Shown piece after piece: positions 7,460 to 15,831 of a stretch of 32,322 bases of DNA. Position 1 is the stretch's first letter. Each line of letters opens with the position of its first letter. This DNA comes from Spirochaetia bacterium (GTDB taxonomy: Bacteria; Spirochaetota; Spirochaetia; Sphaerochaetales; Sphaerochaetaceae): the NCBI GenBank assembly GCA_900769955.1, contig CAAGIP010000225.1, positions 1-32,322 on the forward strand, read 5' to 3'. The position numbers and the translations under genes were made by a program. The notes beneath the pieces were generated by a model. The model was not told the origin of the DNA. It searched no databases and was given only the letters and a program-made list of their open reading frames with translations.

Positions 7460-8851
7460 TACCGACTGATCGATGTTCTCAAACGATGCGGTAACGGGAC
7501 GGAACCCGATTTTGAATTCTCCTGTCTCACCGTTTCTCTGCTTTGCGATGATGAGCTTTGTCGGAAGCAGTGTCTGATTGCCGTCCCTGTCCTTGACAAG
7601 CTTGTCGGAATCGAACTTTCTCACCCTGTGAAGGAACATGACGACATCAGCATCCTGCTCGATGGCACCTGAGTCCCTGAGGTTGTTAAGCTGGGGTTCG
7701 TTCTTGTCTCCTTCGGCATCACGGGAAACCTGACAGAGTACGACAACAGGAATTTCCAGCTCGCGGGCCAGGGATTTAAGCGAACGTGAAACGGACGCAA
7801 CCTGCTCGAAGCGGGGAACGGTGGCATCCATTTCGGCATCGATGAGTCCTATGTAGTCGATGAACATCGCCTGAAGCCCCTTCTCCCTCTTCAGTCTTCT
7901 GGCACTTGCCCTGATCTCAGAAAGCTTCATGTTGGGTGTGTCGAATATGAAGAGATTCCTGTCATAGAGTCTGTTCGTGGCATCAAGCATCGCATTGAAG
8001 TTTCTGTCCTTACCGCCGGCAAAGGTTGCATTCCTGATTATCTTCAAAGGAACGCGGGAAATACCTGCCATAAGTCGCTGACATACCTGCACACCGCTCA
8101 TTTCCAGTGAATAGAAGGCAACTGAGTAGCTGTCCTCTGCTGAATTGCCGCGGGTAACCATATTCTGGATAATGCTTGTGGCAAATGCGGTTTTACCGAT
8201 CGAGGGACGAGCCGCGATGATAATGAAGTCCGTGGGCCTGAAGCCTCCGTCGGTAGCACTGTCAAGGACGTCAAATCCAGTTTCGACTGCACCGGATGAT
8301 GCGCCCTGCATTCTTTCCTGAATGTTCTCAATGGCCTGAGTTATGAAATCATTGACCTGATGGTCCCTGTTACCTTCTCCTGTGCCGTAGCTGAGGCGTG
8401 AAAGCTCGGCTTCACCCTCATCTATTACCTTCTGTATCGAGGTGCTCATATCATAGGCATTTGCCATGTAGGCGGTACAGAATTTGATGAGCGACCTTCT
8501 CATCGAAAGCATCCTGAGTGTAGATGCATGAACACCGACCGATGCAGTATTGGTGACATTTTCAGTGAGGGATGCAATGTATGCAGCCCCTCCGCACTCG
8601 GCAAGAATACCCTTTGAGTCGAGAAAGTTCGTTATTGAAAGGAAATCGAGGGTTTTGAGCTGCTTCTGCTCAGCATAATCAAGAAGGGCCTGAAAGAGCT
8701 TCTGATGACCCGTGTGGTAGAAATCCCCCGGCTTTATCGTTTCACTTGCGATCTCAAGCGTGTTGGCGTTCAGAAGTATGGAGCCAAGCACGGCCTTTTC
8801 AACATCTTCATTGTAGGGAAGAGTCTGTCCCTTCTGTTCATATCCTGCCAT
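7448..8851 (-). CDS. dnaB: Replicative DNA helicase
   Basis: Hexameric RecA-fold helicase that drives the replication fork. 467 aa, normal. The N-terminal primase-interacting helical domain (PYNEDVEKAVLGSILLN) is followed by a linker and the ATPase core with Walker A ARPSIGKT at about residues 214-221, Walker B (LQAMFIDYIGLI) and the QVSRDAEGDKNEPQLNNLRDSGAIEQDADVV segment. No intein is seen. GGAGG precedes the ATG. It follows the rplI operon, but a strong terminator and a separate TATAAT lie between them, so dnaB probably has its own promoter. Its 3' end overlaps rseP. Confidence 0.98.
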   Translation of the reverse strand: MAGYEQKGQTLPYNEDVEKAVLGSILLNANTLEIASETIKPGDFYHTGHQKLFQALLDYAEQKQLKTLDFLSITNFLDSKGILAECGGAAYIASLTENVTNTASVGVHASTLRMLSMRRSLIKFCTAYMANAYDMSTSIQKVIDEGEAELSRLSYGTGEGNRDHQVNDFITQAIENIQERMQGASSGAVETGFDVLDSATDGGFRPTDFIIIAARPSIGKTAFATSIIQNMVTRGNSAEDSYSVAFYSLEMSGVQVCQRLMAGISRVPLKIIRNATFAGGKDRNFNAMLDATNRLYDRNLFIFDTPNMKLSEIRASARRLKREKGLQAMFIDYIGLIDAEMDATVPRFEQVASVSRSLKSLARELEIPVVVLCQVSRDAEGDKNEPQLNNLRDSGAIEQDADVVMFLHRVRKFDSDKLVKDRDGNQTLLPTKLIIAKQRNGETGEFKIGFRPVTASFENIDQSVSVG

Positions 8852-8874
8852 ACGGCACCTCCATCAGGATGATC

Positions 8875-8880
8875 ATTATA
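8875..8880 (-). promoter_or_regulatory. -10 element of the probable dnaB promoter
   Basis: A perfect TATAAT reads on the minus strand, giving a transcript start near 8868 and a very short leader before the dnaB ATG at 8851. It lies directly after the rplI terminator. No good -35 hexamer is visible because the spacing falls in the terminator's T tract. Confidence 0.6.
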
Positions 8881-8890
8881 GCAGGTGTGG

Positions 8891-8926
8891 GAAAAAAAAT
8901 AAAACCCTGACAGCTAAGTGTCAGGG
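8891..8926 (-). terminator. Rho-independent terminator of the rpsF-rplI operon
   Basis: On the minus strand CCCTGACA (8926-8919) and TGTCAGGG (8912-8905) form a perfect 8-bp stem with a 6-nt loop, followed by TTTTATTTTTTTT. It sits 24 bases after the rplI stop and before the dnaB promoter. Confidence 0.95.
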
Positions 8927-8949
8927 TCTGATATAAGCTTGTTAAGAGA

Positions 8950-9534
8950 TCAGTTCTCTTCTGCGGGAGCTGCTTCCTCAGTAGCTTCCTCTGCTGCTGC
9001 AGTGGCTGCTGCGGCTGCTTCCTCAGCTGCCTTGGCTTCTGCTTCAGCCTTAGCCTTAGCTTCTGCTGCCTTTCTCTCCTTAACCTGAAGTTCGGACTCA
9101 ACAACGAGCTTGACGTGTGAGACTTCGCTCTCATAAAGGTGGATTACGACAGAGTAAGTACCGACCATCTTGATTGCATGGGTTGCAACCTCGATCTTCT
9201 TTCTCTCGACCTCGATGTCCATCTTTGCAAGAGCTTCCTGAACCATCTGGGAAGTGACGGAACCGAAGAGCTTGCCGGATTCACCTGCACTGACAACGAG
9301 ATTGATGACAGTGCTGTCGAGCTTCTCCTTGAGAGATGCACTCTGAGCCCTCTTCTCTGCCTTTCTCTTTTCGATCTGAGCAGCGCGGGACTGGAAGATA
9401 GCTGCATTACCCTTTGTGTAAAGAACTGCAGCTCCGGTCGGAAGGAGGTAGTTACGAGCGTAACCGTCCTTAACGACTACAACGTCTCCCTCTTCACCGA
9501 GGTTGACAACGTCTTGATTGAGGATGATCTTCAT
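8950..9534 (-). CDS. rplI: 50S ribosomal protein L9 with Ala/Glu-rich tail
   Basis: bL9, a two-domain protein linked by a long helix. The N-domain signature MKIILNQDVVNLGEEGDVVVVKDGYARNYLLP is complete, and the C-domain (GKLFGSVTSQMVQEAL) follows. 194 aa against about 150 in most bacteria: the last 45 or so residues are a low-complexity run of Ala, Glu and Lys ending APAEEN. AGGAG lies seven bases before the ATG. It is the last gene of the rpsF operon, 18 bases after the DUF2232 gene, and a strong terminator follows. Confidence 0.98.
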   Translation of the reverse strand: MKIILNQDVVNLGEEGDVVVVKDGYARNYLLPTGAAVLYTKGNAAIFQSRAAQIEKRKAEKRAQSASLKEKLDSTVINLVVSAGESGKLFGSVTSQMVQEALAKMDIEVERKKIEVATHAIKMVGTYSVVIHLYESEVSHVKLVVESELQVKERKAAEAKAKAEAEAKAAEEAAAAATAAAEEATEEAAPAEEN

Positions 9535-9552
9535 ATCAGGACTCCTGAAAAA

Positions 9553-10482
9553 TTATTTTCTCATCCTGATCCAGTTTTCCAGCACGCCTGTAAGCGGCAG
9601 GGCTATGATCAGGACAGCGTTTATCCCCGGAAGAAAGAAGACGGCAAGGAACAAAAATCCAAGCAGCTTCGATCCCCTGATCCTGCTTCCTCTCTTTCTC
9701 ATGTTGTACAGCATGATCGCAAACCCCTGAACCGCATAACAAAGTGTCAGTGTCAGCGTCACGTTGTTGATGATAACACTCAATGCAGTACCAAGTGACA
9801 GGAACTGCTTTAAAAGCATCAGCGTCCAGCATGCGAGAAACGCATAGATGAACTTATCCCCTGTGGAAAACCGTGACAGTTTTTCATCAAAGCCCTCATC
9901 AAAGCGGTGTGCACCGGATTCAGAAATGAAGTGCACGGCCATCATATTTATGAAGACCAGGGGAACTGCGATGCTGAGCATCATCTCAAGCATTATGTCG
10001 AACGTCATGTCAAGAACTTCACTGCTTACGTCAAGAAGACCTGACATCAGGGCAGTGAACACTTCCCTGTAGCCGGAAACGACATATGATGCATCCTCAG
10101 GCAATGCGAGATACACTGCCGAAAGGATGAGAAAGAATGCAAAGGACGGAATAATGGATAAAAGCATCCGCTTCATCACATCCATGCCCTTTGTATGGAC
10201 CCATACCATCGCGCCTAGTATGAGTGAGACCGGGATAAACAGATTGTTTCCCACGAAGAGGTACGTTAGGCTGTTCATAAGTATGCTTCTGCTGTCGAAA
10301 AGCTGCTTTCCTACAGCCAGCACCAGCACAGCAACGCAGGCGGTGTCCGTACTCCTCTTCGGGTAGCGCTTACTGAGTAAAAGGAGTGGGAGTGTAAAGA
10401 ACAGGGATCCAATCGAGAACATGCTGAGAATAAAGCTCAGTACGGTCATGAAGAGAATATCCCTTGCTTCCTTCTTATCCAT
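9553..10482 (-). CDS. DUF2232/YybS-like multi-pass membrane protein
   Basis: About 309 aa, strongly hydrophobic with roughly eight membrane segments (for example residues 10-35, 75-95 and 108-128) and a basic C-terminus. Its place between rpsR and rplI is where DUF2232 (YybS-like) membrane proteins occur in other bacteria; position and topology are the main support because no catalytic motif is seen. The function of this family is not firmly known. The ATG at 10482 is preferred over the in-frame GTG at 10485; a TAAGG lies about ten bases upstream. It probably shares the ribosomal operon's transcript. Confidence 0.75.
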   Translation of the reverse strand: MDKKEARDILFMTVLSFILSMFSIGSLFFTLPLLLLSKRYPKRSTDTACVAVLVLAVGKQLFDSRSILMNSLTYLFVGNNLFIPVSLILGAMVWVHTKGMDVMKRMLLSIIPSFAFFLILSAVYLALPEDASYVVSGYREVFTALMSGLLDVSSEVLDMTFDIMLEMMLSIAVPLVFINMMAVHFISESGAHRFDEGFDEKLSRFSTGDKFIYAFLACWTLMLLKQFLSLGTALSVIINNVTLTLTLCYAVQGFAIMLYNMRKRGSRIRGSKLLGFLFLAVFFLPGINAVLIIALPLTGVLENWIRMRK

Positions 10483-10501
10483 CACACCTTTTCCTTAAGT
10501 G

Positions 10502-10789
10502 TCATCTCTTCTCGAAGGGAAGATATGCAAGCACGCGGGCCTTCTTGATCTCTGCATTGAGAGCTCTCTGGTGCTTTGCACATGTGCCGGTGATTCTGCC
10601 GGGGAGGATCTTGCCTCTCTCGGTGATATAGCGGCGAAGCATGTCAGGGTTTCTGTAGTCGGGCATCTGAGCACCGGCCTGACAGAACTTACAGACCTTC
10701 TTCTTAAATCCAACCTTACGTGCACCAAGTTTTCTGTCCTTGATTGCTCCGTCCTTGTCGTTCATGAAAGCTTCATTATCATCACGCAT
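10502..10789 (-). CDS. rpsR: 30S ribosomal protein S18
   Basis: bS18, partner of S6 on the 30S platform. 95 aa. The core (VCKFC...YITERGKILPGRITGTCAKHQRALNAEIKKAR) is unmistakable. CKFC plus CAKH could form a zinc site, i.e. the C+ form of S18. The N-terminus carries an extra charged stretch (MRDDNEAFMNDKDGAIKDRK). A TTG at 10795 is in frame, but AAGGAG lies eight bases before the ATG at 10789 and only two before the TTG, so the ATG is chosen. It lies 12 bases after ssb. Confidence 0.97.
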   Translation of the reverse strand: MRDDNEAFMNDKDGAIKDRKLGARKVGFKKKVCKFCQAGAQMPDYRNPDMLRRYITERGKILPGRITGTCAKHQRALNAEIKKARVLAYLPFEKR

Positions 10790-10801
10790 TTTCAATACTC
10801 C

Positions 10802-11332
10802 TTAAAATGGGATTGGGTCATCCCCGTAATTTTCGGGTCCATTGGAAAAATCAACGCTGTCCAATGAATCCTCTGTCGGCATCTGCGGCCTGGCCGTCTG
10901 CTGAGGCCTTGCCTGTGCCCTGCTGTCATACTGGGTGTTTCTCTGGTAAGAGCTCTGTCTCGGCTGATCGTTAAAGTCACTCCTTGCACCCTGGGAATTC
11001 TGTCCTCCTCCGATTAACTGAAGGTTATTGACGAAAATTTCCACAGTTGAGCGGGACTGACCTTCAACCTCGTATCTGTTCTGCCTCAGCTCGCCGTTGA
11101 CGGCAACCTGACGGCCCTTTGTCAGATACTGGTTCACAGCCTCGGCACTCTTTCCGAAATAAACGCAGTTGAAGAAGTTGGCCTCATCTTCCCAGCCTCC
11201 GTCAGCATTCCTCTTTCTTCTGTTGACGGCTACCGAAAAGCGCACGACCGCTTCCCCTCTCTGTGAATAACGGATTTCGCTGTCCCTTGTGAGTCTTCCC
11301 ACCAGGGTTACGACATTAAGATCTCCGGCCAT
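10802..11332 (-). CDS. ssb: Single-stranded DNA-binding protein
   Basis: Protects ssDNA and recruits replication and repair partners. 176 aa: an OB-fold in residues 1-110 (MAGDLNVVTLVGRLTRDSEIRY ... VNGELRQNRY), a Gln/Arg/Ser-rich disordered linker, and the acidic tip DDPIPF that docks partner proteins. AAAGGGGG precedes the ATG. It is sandwiched between rpsF and rpsR, the widespread rpsF-ssb-rpsR arrangement, and is co-transcribed with them. Confidence 0.99.
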   Translation of the reverse strand: MAGDLNVVTLVGRLTRDSEIRYSQRGEAVVRFSVAVNRRKRNADGGWEDEANFFNCVYFGKSAEAVNQYLTKGRQVAVNGELRQNRYEVEGQSRSTVEIFVNNLQLIGGGQNSQGARSDFNDQPRQSSYQRNTQYDSRAQARPQQTARPQMPTEDSLDSVDFSNGPENYGDDPIPF

Positions 11333-11353
11333 TAATACCCCCTTTGATCCGAG

Positions 11354-11635
11354 TTATTTCTCCGGATTGACGAACAGGAACTTCAATACCAGTGTGCTGA
11401 GCTGAAAATCGTGTGAAAGACTTGCGATTTTGGTTGGATCAGCAGAGAGCTCAAAGTACACATAGTGTCCTTTATCCTGCTTGTTGATAAGATAAGCGAG
11501 TGTTCTTACTCCCAGATCTTCCTGCTTGGTGATCTCGACACCAGCTTTTGCGAAAGCATCAAGTACGAACTTGAGGCCTGCATTCATCTTCTCGTCATTT
11601 GCGTCGAAGATGACGGTGAACTCATAATTTCTCAT
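11354..11635 (-). CDS. rpsF: 30S ribosomal protein S6
   Basis: bS6, which binds 16S rRNA together with S18. 93 aa. The start MRNYEFTVIFDAN and the GVRTLAYLINKQDKGHYVYFEL strand pair are characteristic; the acidic C-terminal tail seen in enterobacteria is missing. GGGAGG lies four bases before the ATG. It is the first gene of the operon, with a strong promoter and a leader hairpin upstream that may be the S6:S18 feedback site. Confidence 0.97.
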   Translation of the reverse strand: MRNYEFTVIFDANDEKMNAGLKFVLDAFAKAGVEITKQEDLGVRTLAYLINKQDKGHYVYFELSADPTKIASLSHDFQLSTLVLKFLFVNPEK

Positions 11636-11660
11636 GGTTCCTCCCTATGGACTTAAAATG

Positions 11661-11681
11661 AACCGCTCGTACCGGGCGGTT
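11661..11681 (-). promoter_or_regulatory. rpsF leader stem-loop, candidate S6:S18 autoregulatory site
   Basis: On the minus strand AACCGC and GCGGTT form a 6-bp stem around the 9-nt loop CCGGTACGA, 26 bases before the rpsF start. Known S6:S18-binding leaders carry an exposed CCG and nearby AC in such a hairpin, and both are present here. The match is by eye and the exact fold differs from any I can confirm. Confidence 0.5.
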
Positions 11682-11696
11682 AAAGAGGCAAGAGAT

Positions 11697-11725
11697 AATC
11701 TAACACAGAGCCTGAATATCGTCAA
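11697..11725 (-). promoter_or_regulatory. Promoter of the rpsF-rplI operon
   Basis: On the minus strand TTGACG (11725-11720) is followed after exactly 17 bp by TAGATT (11702-11697), a good sigma-70 promoter. The transcript would start near 11690 and include the leader hairpin before rpsF. Confidence 0.75.
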
Positions 11726-11771
11726 CAGGGATTATTCCAATTTCTTTTATGACAAAACATAGAACAACTTT

Positions 11772-13202
11772 ATGACAGTGATAACATGGGTTATCATGGT
11801 ACACATGGCAAAGATAAGTACAAGGGATGAGGAATTCAGGACCCTTACCCTTACATCCCCGGGACTGGTAAGACTCATATTAAGCGTATGCACCCCTCTG
11901 GCAGTGCATCAGTTCGTGACCCAGCTCTTCAACATACTCGATACCGTGATGGCTTCGTACATCAGTGCAGAGGCCGTTTCCACGGTCAGCTACCTTGTCC
12001 AGCTTCAGCACATCATATCCGCAATCGGAGGAGGATTATCCGTTGCGGGTGCGATCAGGATTGCATCCCACTACGGACGCGGAGACTACGACAGGGTGAA
12101 AAGAGAGCTTTCATCTCTTGTCCTCCTCTGCACTGTCATTTCGGCACTCGTCATATGCATGATACCGTTCACACCGTTCATTCTGAAGCTCACGGGAACT
12201 CCGCAGGGCTTCATCAATGAAGGAAGCAGGTACTTCTCAATCGTCATGGCGGGCGTTGTCATAAACTTCTTCAACAGTGTCTACATTGCGATTGAAAAGG
12301 CACGCGGGAACACAAAGCTCATTCTCAGACTCAATGTCATGGTAATTCTCGTAAAGCTTACCCTCACCGCCCTCTTCATCTATGTTTTCAATGCAGGGAT
12401 CAACATGATTGCTGTTGCAACCGTCATAAGCTACCTCACCCTCTTTGCCGTGGGAGTAAGGAAACTCTCTTCAGGTGATGACGCGTTCTCCTTCTCAATA
12501 AAGGACGCATCCCTTAAGTGGAGTACCGTGGGTCCTGTAATCAAACTTGCGATTCCCACGATAATAGAGAAAATGTCCTTCTCCTTCGGGAAGGCCCTTG
12601 TCAATAACATGAGTGCTTCCTACGGCGAGACTGTGGTCGGCGCGGCAGGTATTTCAAACAACATGTCAGGCCTTCTCACAGGGCTTCAGACTGGTTACCA
12701 GGACGGCGGAACATCCCTTATCAGTCAGAACATGGGAGCAGGCCTCTATTCAAGGGCAGTGAAAATCTTCATACGCTTCACAGTGATCCAGTTCCTGATC
12801 GGGTGTGCGGGAAACTTCCTCTATCTCTTTCTGATGAGGCCCATAAGCTATATCTTCGCAGCAGGAAGGGGCGGCTATTCACCTGAATTCCAGAATCTGA
12901 TCATAATCATATTCCGTCATGAAATCCTCGGCTGCTTCTGTCTTTCATTCTGTTACGCATCACAGGCACTCCTGCTCGGCTTTGCAAAGACCAGGGCAGT
13001 CCTGCTCATAAACATATTCAGAATCTTCGTCTTCCGCATTCCCGTCATCTGGTACTTCACCCGCATGACCGACGTCGGAGCGGAAGCAGTCGGGTACACG
13101 ATGATGATCTCAAACACGCTGACAGGGCTCTTCGCACTGGCCGTTGCGGGAGCAGTAATCGTGTGTGAAGGAAGAAAGCTTAAGAGTCAAGCCCGAGCAT
13201 AG
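11772..13202 (+). CDS. MATE family multidrug/Na+ antiporter
   Basis: Twelve-helix exporter of the MATE family, 476 aa. The N-terminal half shows LVRLILSVCTPLAVHQFVTQLFNILDTVMASYIS and an IRIASHYGRGD loop; the second half repeats the pattern (AIPTIIEKMSFSFGKALVNNMSASYG, SLISQNMGAGLYSRAVK). Neither substrate nor coupling ion can be read from the sequence. The start is uncertain: ATG at 11772, 11796 and 11805 are all in frame and none has a clear Shine-Dalgarno. A palindrome (11780-11795) falls among these starts, so the later ones, at 11796 or 11805, may be real. The last 23 bases overlap the convergent EAL gene. Confidence 0.93.
   Translation: MTVITWVIMVHMAKISTRDEEFRTLTLTSPGLVRLILSVCTPLAVHQFVTQLFNILDTVMASYISAEAVSTVSYLVQLQHIISAIGGGLSVAGAIRIASHYGRGDYDRVKRELSSLVLLCTVISALVICMIPFTPFILKLTGTPQGFINEGSRYFSIVMAGVVINFFNSVYIAIEKARGNTKLILRLNVMVILVKLTLTALFIYVFNAGINMIAVATVISYLTLFAVGVRKLSSGDDAFSFSIKDASLKWSTVGPVIKLAIPTIIEKMSFSFGKALVNNMSASYGETVVGAAGISNNMSGLLTGLQTGYQDGGTSLISQNMGAGLYSRAVKIFIRFTVIQFLIGCAGNFLYLFLMRPISYIFAAGRGGYSPEFQNLIIIIFRHEILGCFCLSFCYASQALLLGFAKTRAVLLINIFRIFVFRIPVIWYFTRMTDVGAEAVGYTMMISNTLTGLFALAVAGAVIVCEGRKLKSQARA
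11780..11795. promoter_or_regulatory. Palindrome GATAAC-N4-GTTATC at the MATE gene start
   Basis: Perfect 6-bp arms with a 4-bp centre. Two direct copies of TTTATGACA (11746-11754 and 11769-11777) lie just upstream, 23 bp apart. The position suggests a repressor operator over the promoter or start of the MATE gene; no regulator is encoded next to it. Confidence 0.4.
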
Positions 13203-15153
13203 CCATGAACCGCTTCTCGGGAACCGCATAGCTGAAGTAATATCCCTGGACGTATACATCTCCGAATGATGACACGTAGGAAAGGTTATCTTCCTTCTCA
13301 ACTCCCTCGAATACGATTTTATACCCGAAGGAGATGAAGCTCGGAGTCATTGCCCTCAGCAGCCTGTCCGTCTTTTCATTGGTCTCACTGCTCTTCAAAA
13401 GGCTGTGGTCATACTTTATGCACTCGAAAGGAAGGTTGATGTACCTGGGGATATTCGAAAAACCGGAGCCGAAGTCATCAAGATAGAAACCTACACCCTG
13501 GCTGACAAGTTCATCCATCATCTGTCTTACCTGATCAAAATTGGTAATAAGATAGCTCTCCGTGATCTCGATCTTTATGCACGAAGAAGGTATTCCATGT
13601 GAATTTATGCACTTCATGACGTTTGCCGGAAGCGTCACGTCATAGAACTGCCGTGCGGAGAAGTTGACGCTGAGTACGGGAGGAGTCATTCCCGCATCGA
13701 TGAACCTGCGCACAAGCGCACAGGATGCATCAAGCACATAGTCCCCGATGATCCCGATAAGGCCGTATTTTTCAGCTATGGGAATGAATTCATATGGGGA
13801 AATGAATACATTGTGATCCTCATCACGGAGCCGCAGCAGGCACTCGGCAATGCCGGAGAACTCTCCCGTGACTTTGTATATCGGCTGATAGTAGTACTCG
13901 AACCCGTTGGTGGCACAAGCCTTTCTGAGCCTGGAAAGCACATAGTGCTCCCTGTTGATGAGGGACTTTGTCTTCACGTCACAGATGAGAAGACTGACAT
14001 CATGGGTTCTGTTTCCGTTTTCCGCCGTTATCCTGAGCGTTTCCGGAGCATTTCCTGAAGTATAATCAAGAATGGCCATGACTGTCCCGTAATCCTCAGC
14101 GACCACCGGACATGAGATCATCAGCACTTCGGTTTCAAGACGTATTACCGAGTCTCCCATGTACCAGTCAGACTCAAATACCCTGATCAGCTCTTCCGCA
14201 AAGAGTGAGCACTCCTTAGTGTCCATCCCGGGGGCTATAAGCATGAACTCATTGTCGCCGCAGCGGAATATGTGCTTGAGTCCGCCAAGTGAAACAAGCC
14301 TCTGTGCAATGTCCTTTATTATCACATCGGTTTCCATAGTACCGAAGGTCCTCCTGAGTCCTTCAAGGGATGATATTCTGAGTCTTGTAACTGCAAAGGA
14401 ATGACCTCTGGAGAAGGAATCACGGAGAGAATTCTCAAAACATACCCGGTTGGGAAAACCTGTTACCTCATCCTCAAGCAGATGGTTCGTGGCCAGATTG
14501 AAAAGCATGAATAACTGTACCGTGAAGCTGATGAGTCCGCTGAGCTGCATGTCAGTCATTACGGTCTGCAGGATAAGGAGTATTGCGACGATGGGAGGAC
14601 ATACCTCGGAAAGACGGGTGAATTCAGGTGTCTGGTACTTTCTTTCCATAATCAGGACTGCCTGTGAAAGCACGATCTCAATCATGATGGAAACTGAAGT
14701 CAGTATTGTGAGAGGTCCCCTGACATACTCAAACGTCACAGGATCGACGGTGAATATTAATCCTGTTGGAATGTTTATGATAAGAGCTGCAATGTTGATG
14801 ACAGGGAGAGTTTCTGCTGCCAGTATGAACCATCGCGCCCTGTACGAATGGGGAGAGACATTATAAGTCATGTTAACTACATATAATAAAAGCAGGGACG
14901 CCTGTATTATGCTCAGGAGAAAGCACATTCCGTGCATTGCATATATAATCAAGTAGGAAAAAGATGCTTCAGTGATTATGAAAAGACATGAGACAATGTT
15001 GACTGCCACATTGATCATGGAGATTATCATCACTGCGCTTAACAGCTTCTGCTGTCTGGCCCTGTAGAGATCATTTTCACATAAATGGTATATATAAAGC
15101 ACTGCAAGCAGGAAGAATGCTACGATTTCGGGCATCACATGATATAATTTCAT
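13180..15153 (-). CDS. Membrane-bound cyclic-di-GMP phosphodiesterase with degenerate GGDEF and intact EAL domain
   Basis: 657 aa. Residues 8-220 hold about seven hydrophobic helices, a sensor or anchor region. Residues 226-385 form a GGDEF domain whose active-site motif is degraded to RCGDNEF (297-303), so cyclase activity is unlikely; it may bind GTP or c-di-GMP as a sensor. Residues 405-650 form an EAL domain with the key residues in place: E437 (ECLLR), N497 (SVNFSARQF), E532 (ITES), D559-D560 (LDDFGSG), K580 (IKYD), E616/E619 (FEGVE) and Q636. It should therefore hydrolyse c-di-GMP. The start lacks a strong ribosome site; ATG at 15153 or 15135 are both possible. The 3' end overlaps the MATE gene on the opposite strand. 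Confidence 0.93.
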   Translation of the reverse strand: MKLYHVMPEIVAFFLLAVLYIYHLCENDLYRARQQKLLSAVMIISMINVAVNIVSCLFIITEASFSYLIIYAMHGMCFLLSIIQASLLLLYVVNMTYNVSPHSYRARWFILAAETLPVINIAALIINIPTGLIFTVDPVTFEYVRGPLTILTSVSIMIEIVLSQAVLIMERKYQTPEFTRLSEVCPPIVAILLILQTVMTDMQLSGLISFTVQLFMLFNLATNHLLEDEVTGFPNRVCFENSLRDSFSRGHSFAVTRLRISSLEGLRRTFGTMETDVIIKDIAQRLVSLGGLKHIFRCGDNEFMLIAPGMDTKECSLFAEELIRVFESDWYMGDSVIRLETEVLMISCPVVAEDYGTVMAILDYTSGNAPETLRITAENGNRTHDVSLLICDVKTKSLINREHYVLSRLRKACATNGFEYYYQPIYKVTGEFSGIAECLLRLRDEDHNVFISPYEFIPIAEKYGLIGIIGDYVLDASCALVRRFIDAGMTPPVLSVNFSARQFYDVTLPANVMKCINSHGIPSSCIKIEITESYLITNFDQVRQMMDELVSQGVGFYLDDFGSGFSNIPRYINLPFECIKYDHSLLKSSETNEKTDRLLRAMTPSFISFGYKIVFEGVEKEDNLSYVSSFGDVYVQGYYFSYAVPEKRFMAMLGLDS

Positions 15154-15210
15154 GAGGGTAATAATAAAGCCCGTACATTCTTTTGTACAGACAAAAAAAG
15201 GAAGAGTATA

Positions 15211-15831
15211 TTGTTTGATTCACATGCACACATCGGAAAAATGACTGATAACGCAATAATTGCATCATCACGTCCCGATGAATGGGACACTGTAAAATCA
15301 TATCCTCACCACGCAATAGGTCTGCTCTTTCCAAGTGCGGATCTTGCAGATGAGTTCAGGAAAGAAGTTTTATCATCAGATAGAGCCCTCATCGGGGAAG
15401 TTGGTCCTGACAGGAGATTTCCCTCCGATTACAGAAATGAATTCTTTCAGAAGTGCCTTGATCTTTCCAAATTGACAGGGAAGCACCTTGTGATACATCA
15501 GGTAGGCATGACAGGGGTGTTTCTGGACATGCTCCGAAGTGCATATCCCCTTCCGCCTTTCATTGTACATGGCTTTACCGGCTCTGCCGAAACCGCATTT
15601 GAAATAAAAAAGCTGGGAGGCATCATTTCACTTGGCCCGCAGGCTGAAAGAACAAAACACTTCAGTAAACTCATCGAAACTGAGTTTCTTCTTGAGACGG
15701 ACATGGAAAGCGGGGAAATGCAGACAAAGGCTCTTGAGCTGTGGTATAAAAGTGTTGCGGAATGCATGAATGTTTCACTTTCCGTCCTGGAGGAAATAAT
15801 CGATGAGCGAAGAGCAGTTTTTACGTCTTGA
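15211..15831 (+). CDS. TatD-family metal-dependent hydrolase (short form)
   Basis: TIM-barrel nuclease/hydrolase of the TatD group, 206 aa against about 255 in the typical family. Metal-binding landmarks are visible: FDSHAH at the N-terminus, GEVGPD near residue 67 (for GEIGLD), a conserved His in VIHQVG, HGFTGS near residue 115, and LLETDMESG with the final Asp. The start is a TTG at 15211: AAGGAAG lies a few bases upstream and MFDSHAH is exactly where the family begins. The 3' end overlaps the tcdA gene by 29 bases in another frame, so the two are probably co-transcribed. Substrate unknown. Confidence 0.85.
   Translation: MFDSHAHIGKMTDNAIIASSRPDEWDTVKSYPHHAIGLLFPSADLADEFRKEVLSSDRALIGEVGPDRRFPSDYRNEFFQKCLDLSKLTGKHLVIHQVGMTGVFLDMLRSAYPLPPFIVHGFTGSAETAFEIKKLGGIISLGPQAERTKHFSKLIETEFLLETDMESGEMQTKALELWYKSVAECMNVSLSVLEEIIDERRAVFTS

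Noticed and set aside
9139..9798. 219-codon plus-strand frame opposite rplI
   Set aside because: It is antisense to rplI and the DUF2232 gene, Cys/Leu-rich and with no family resemblance.
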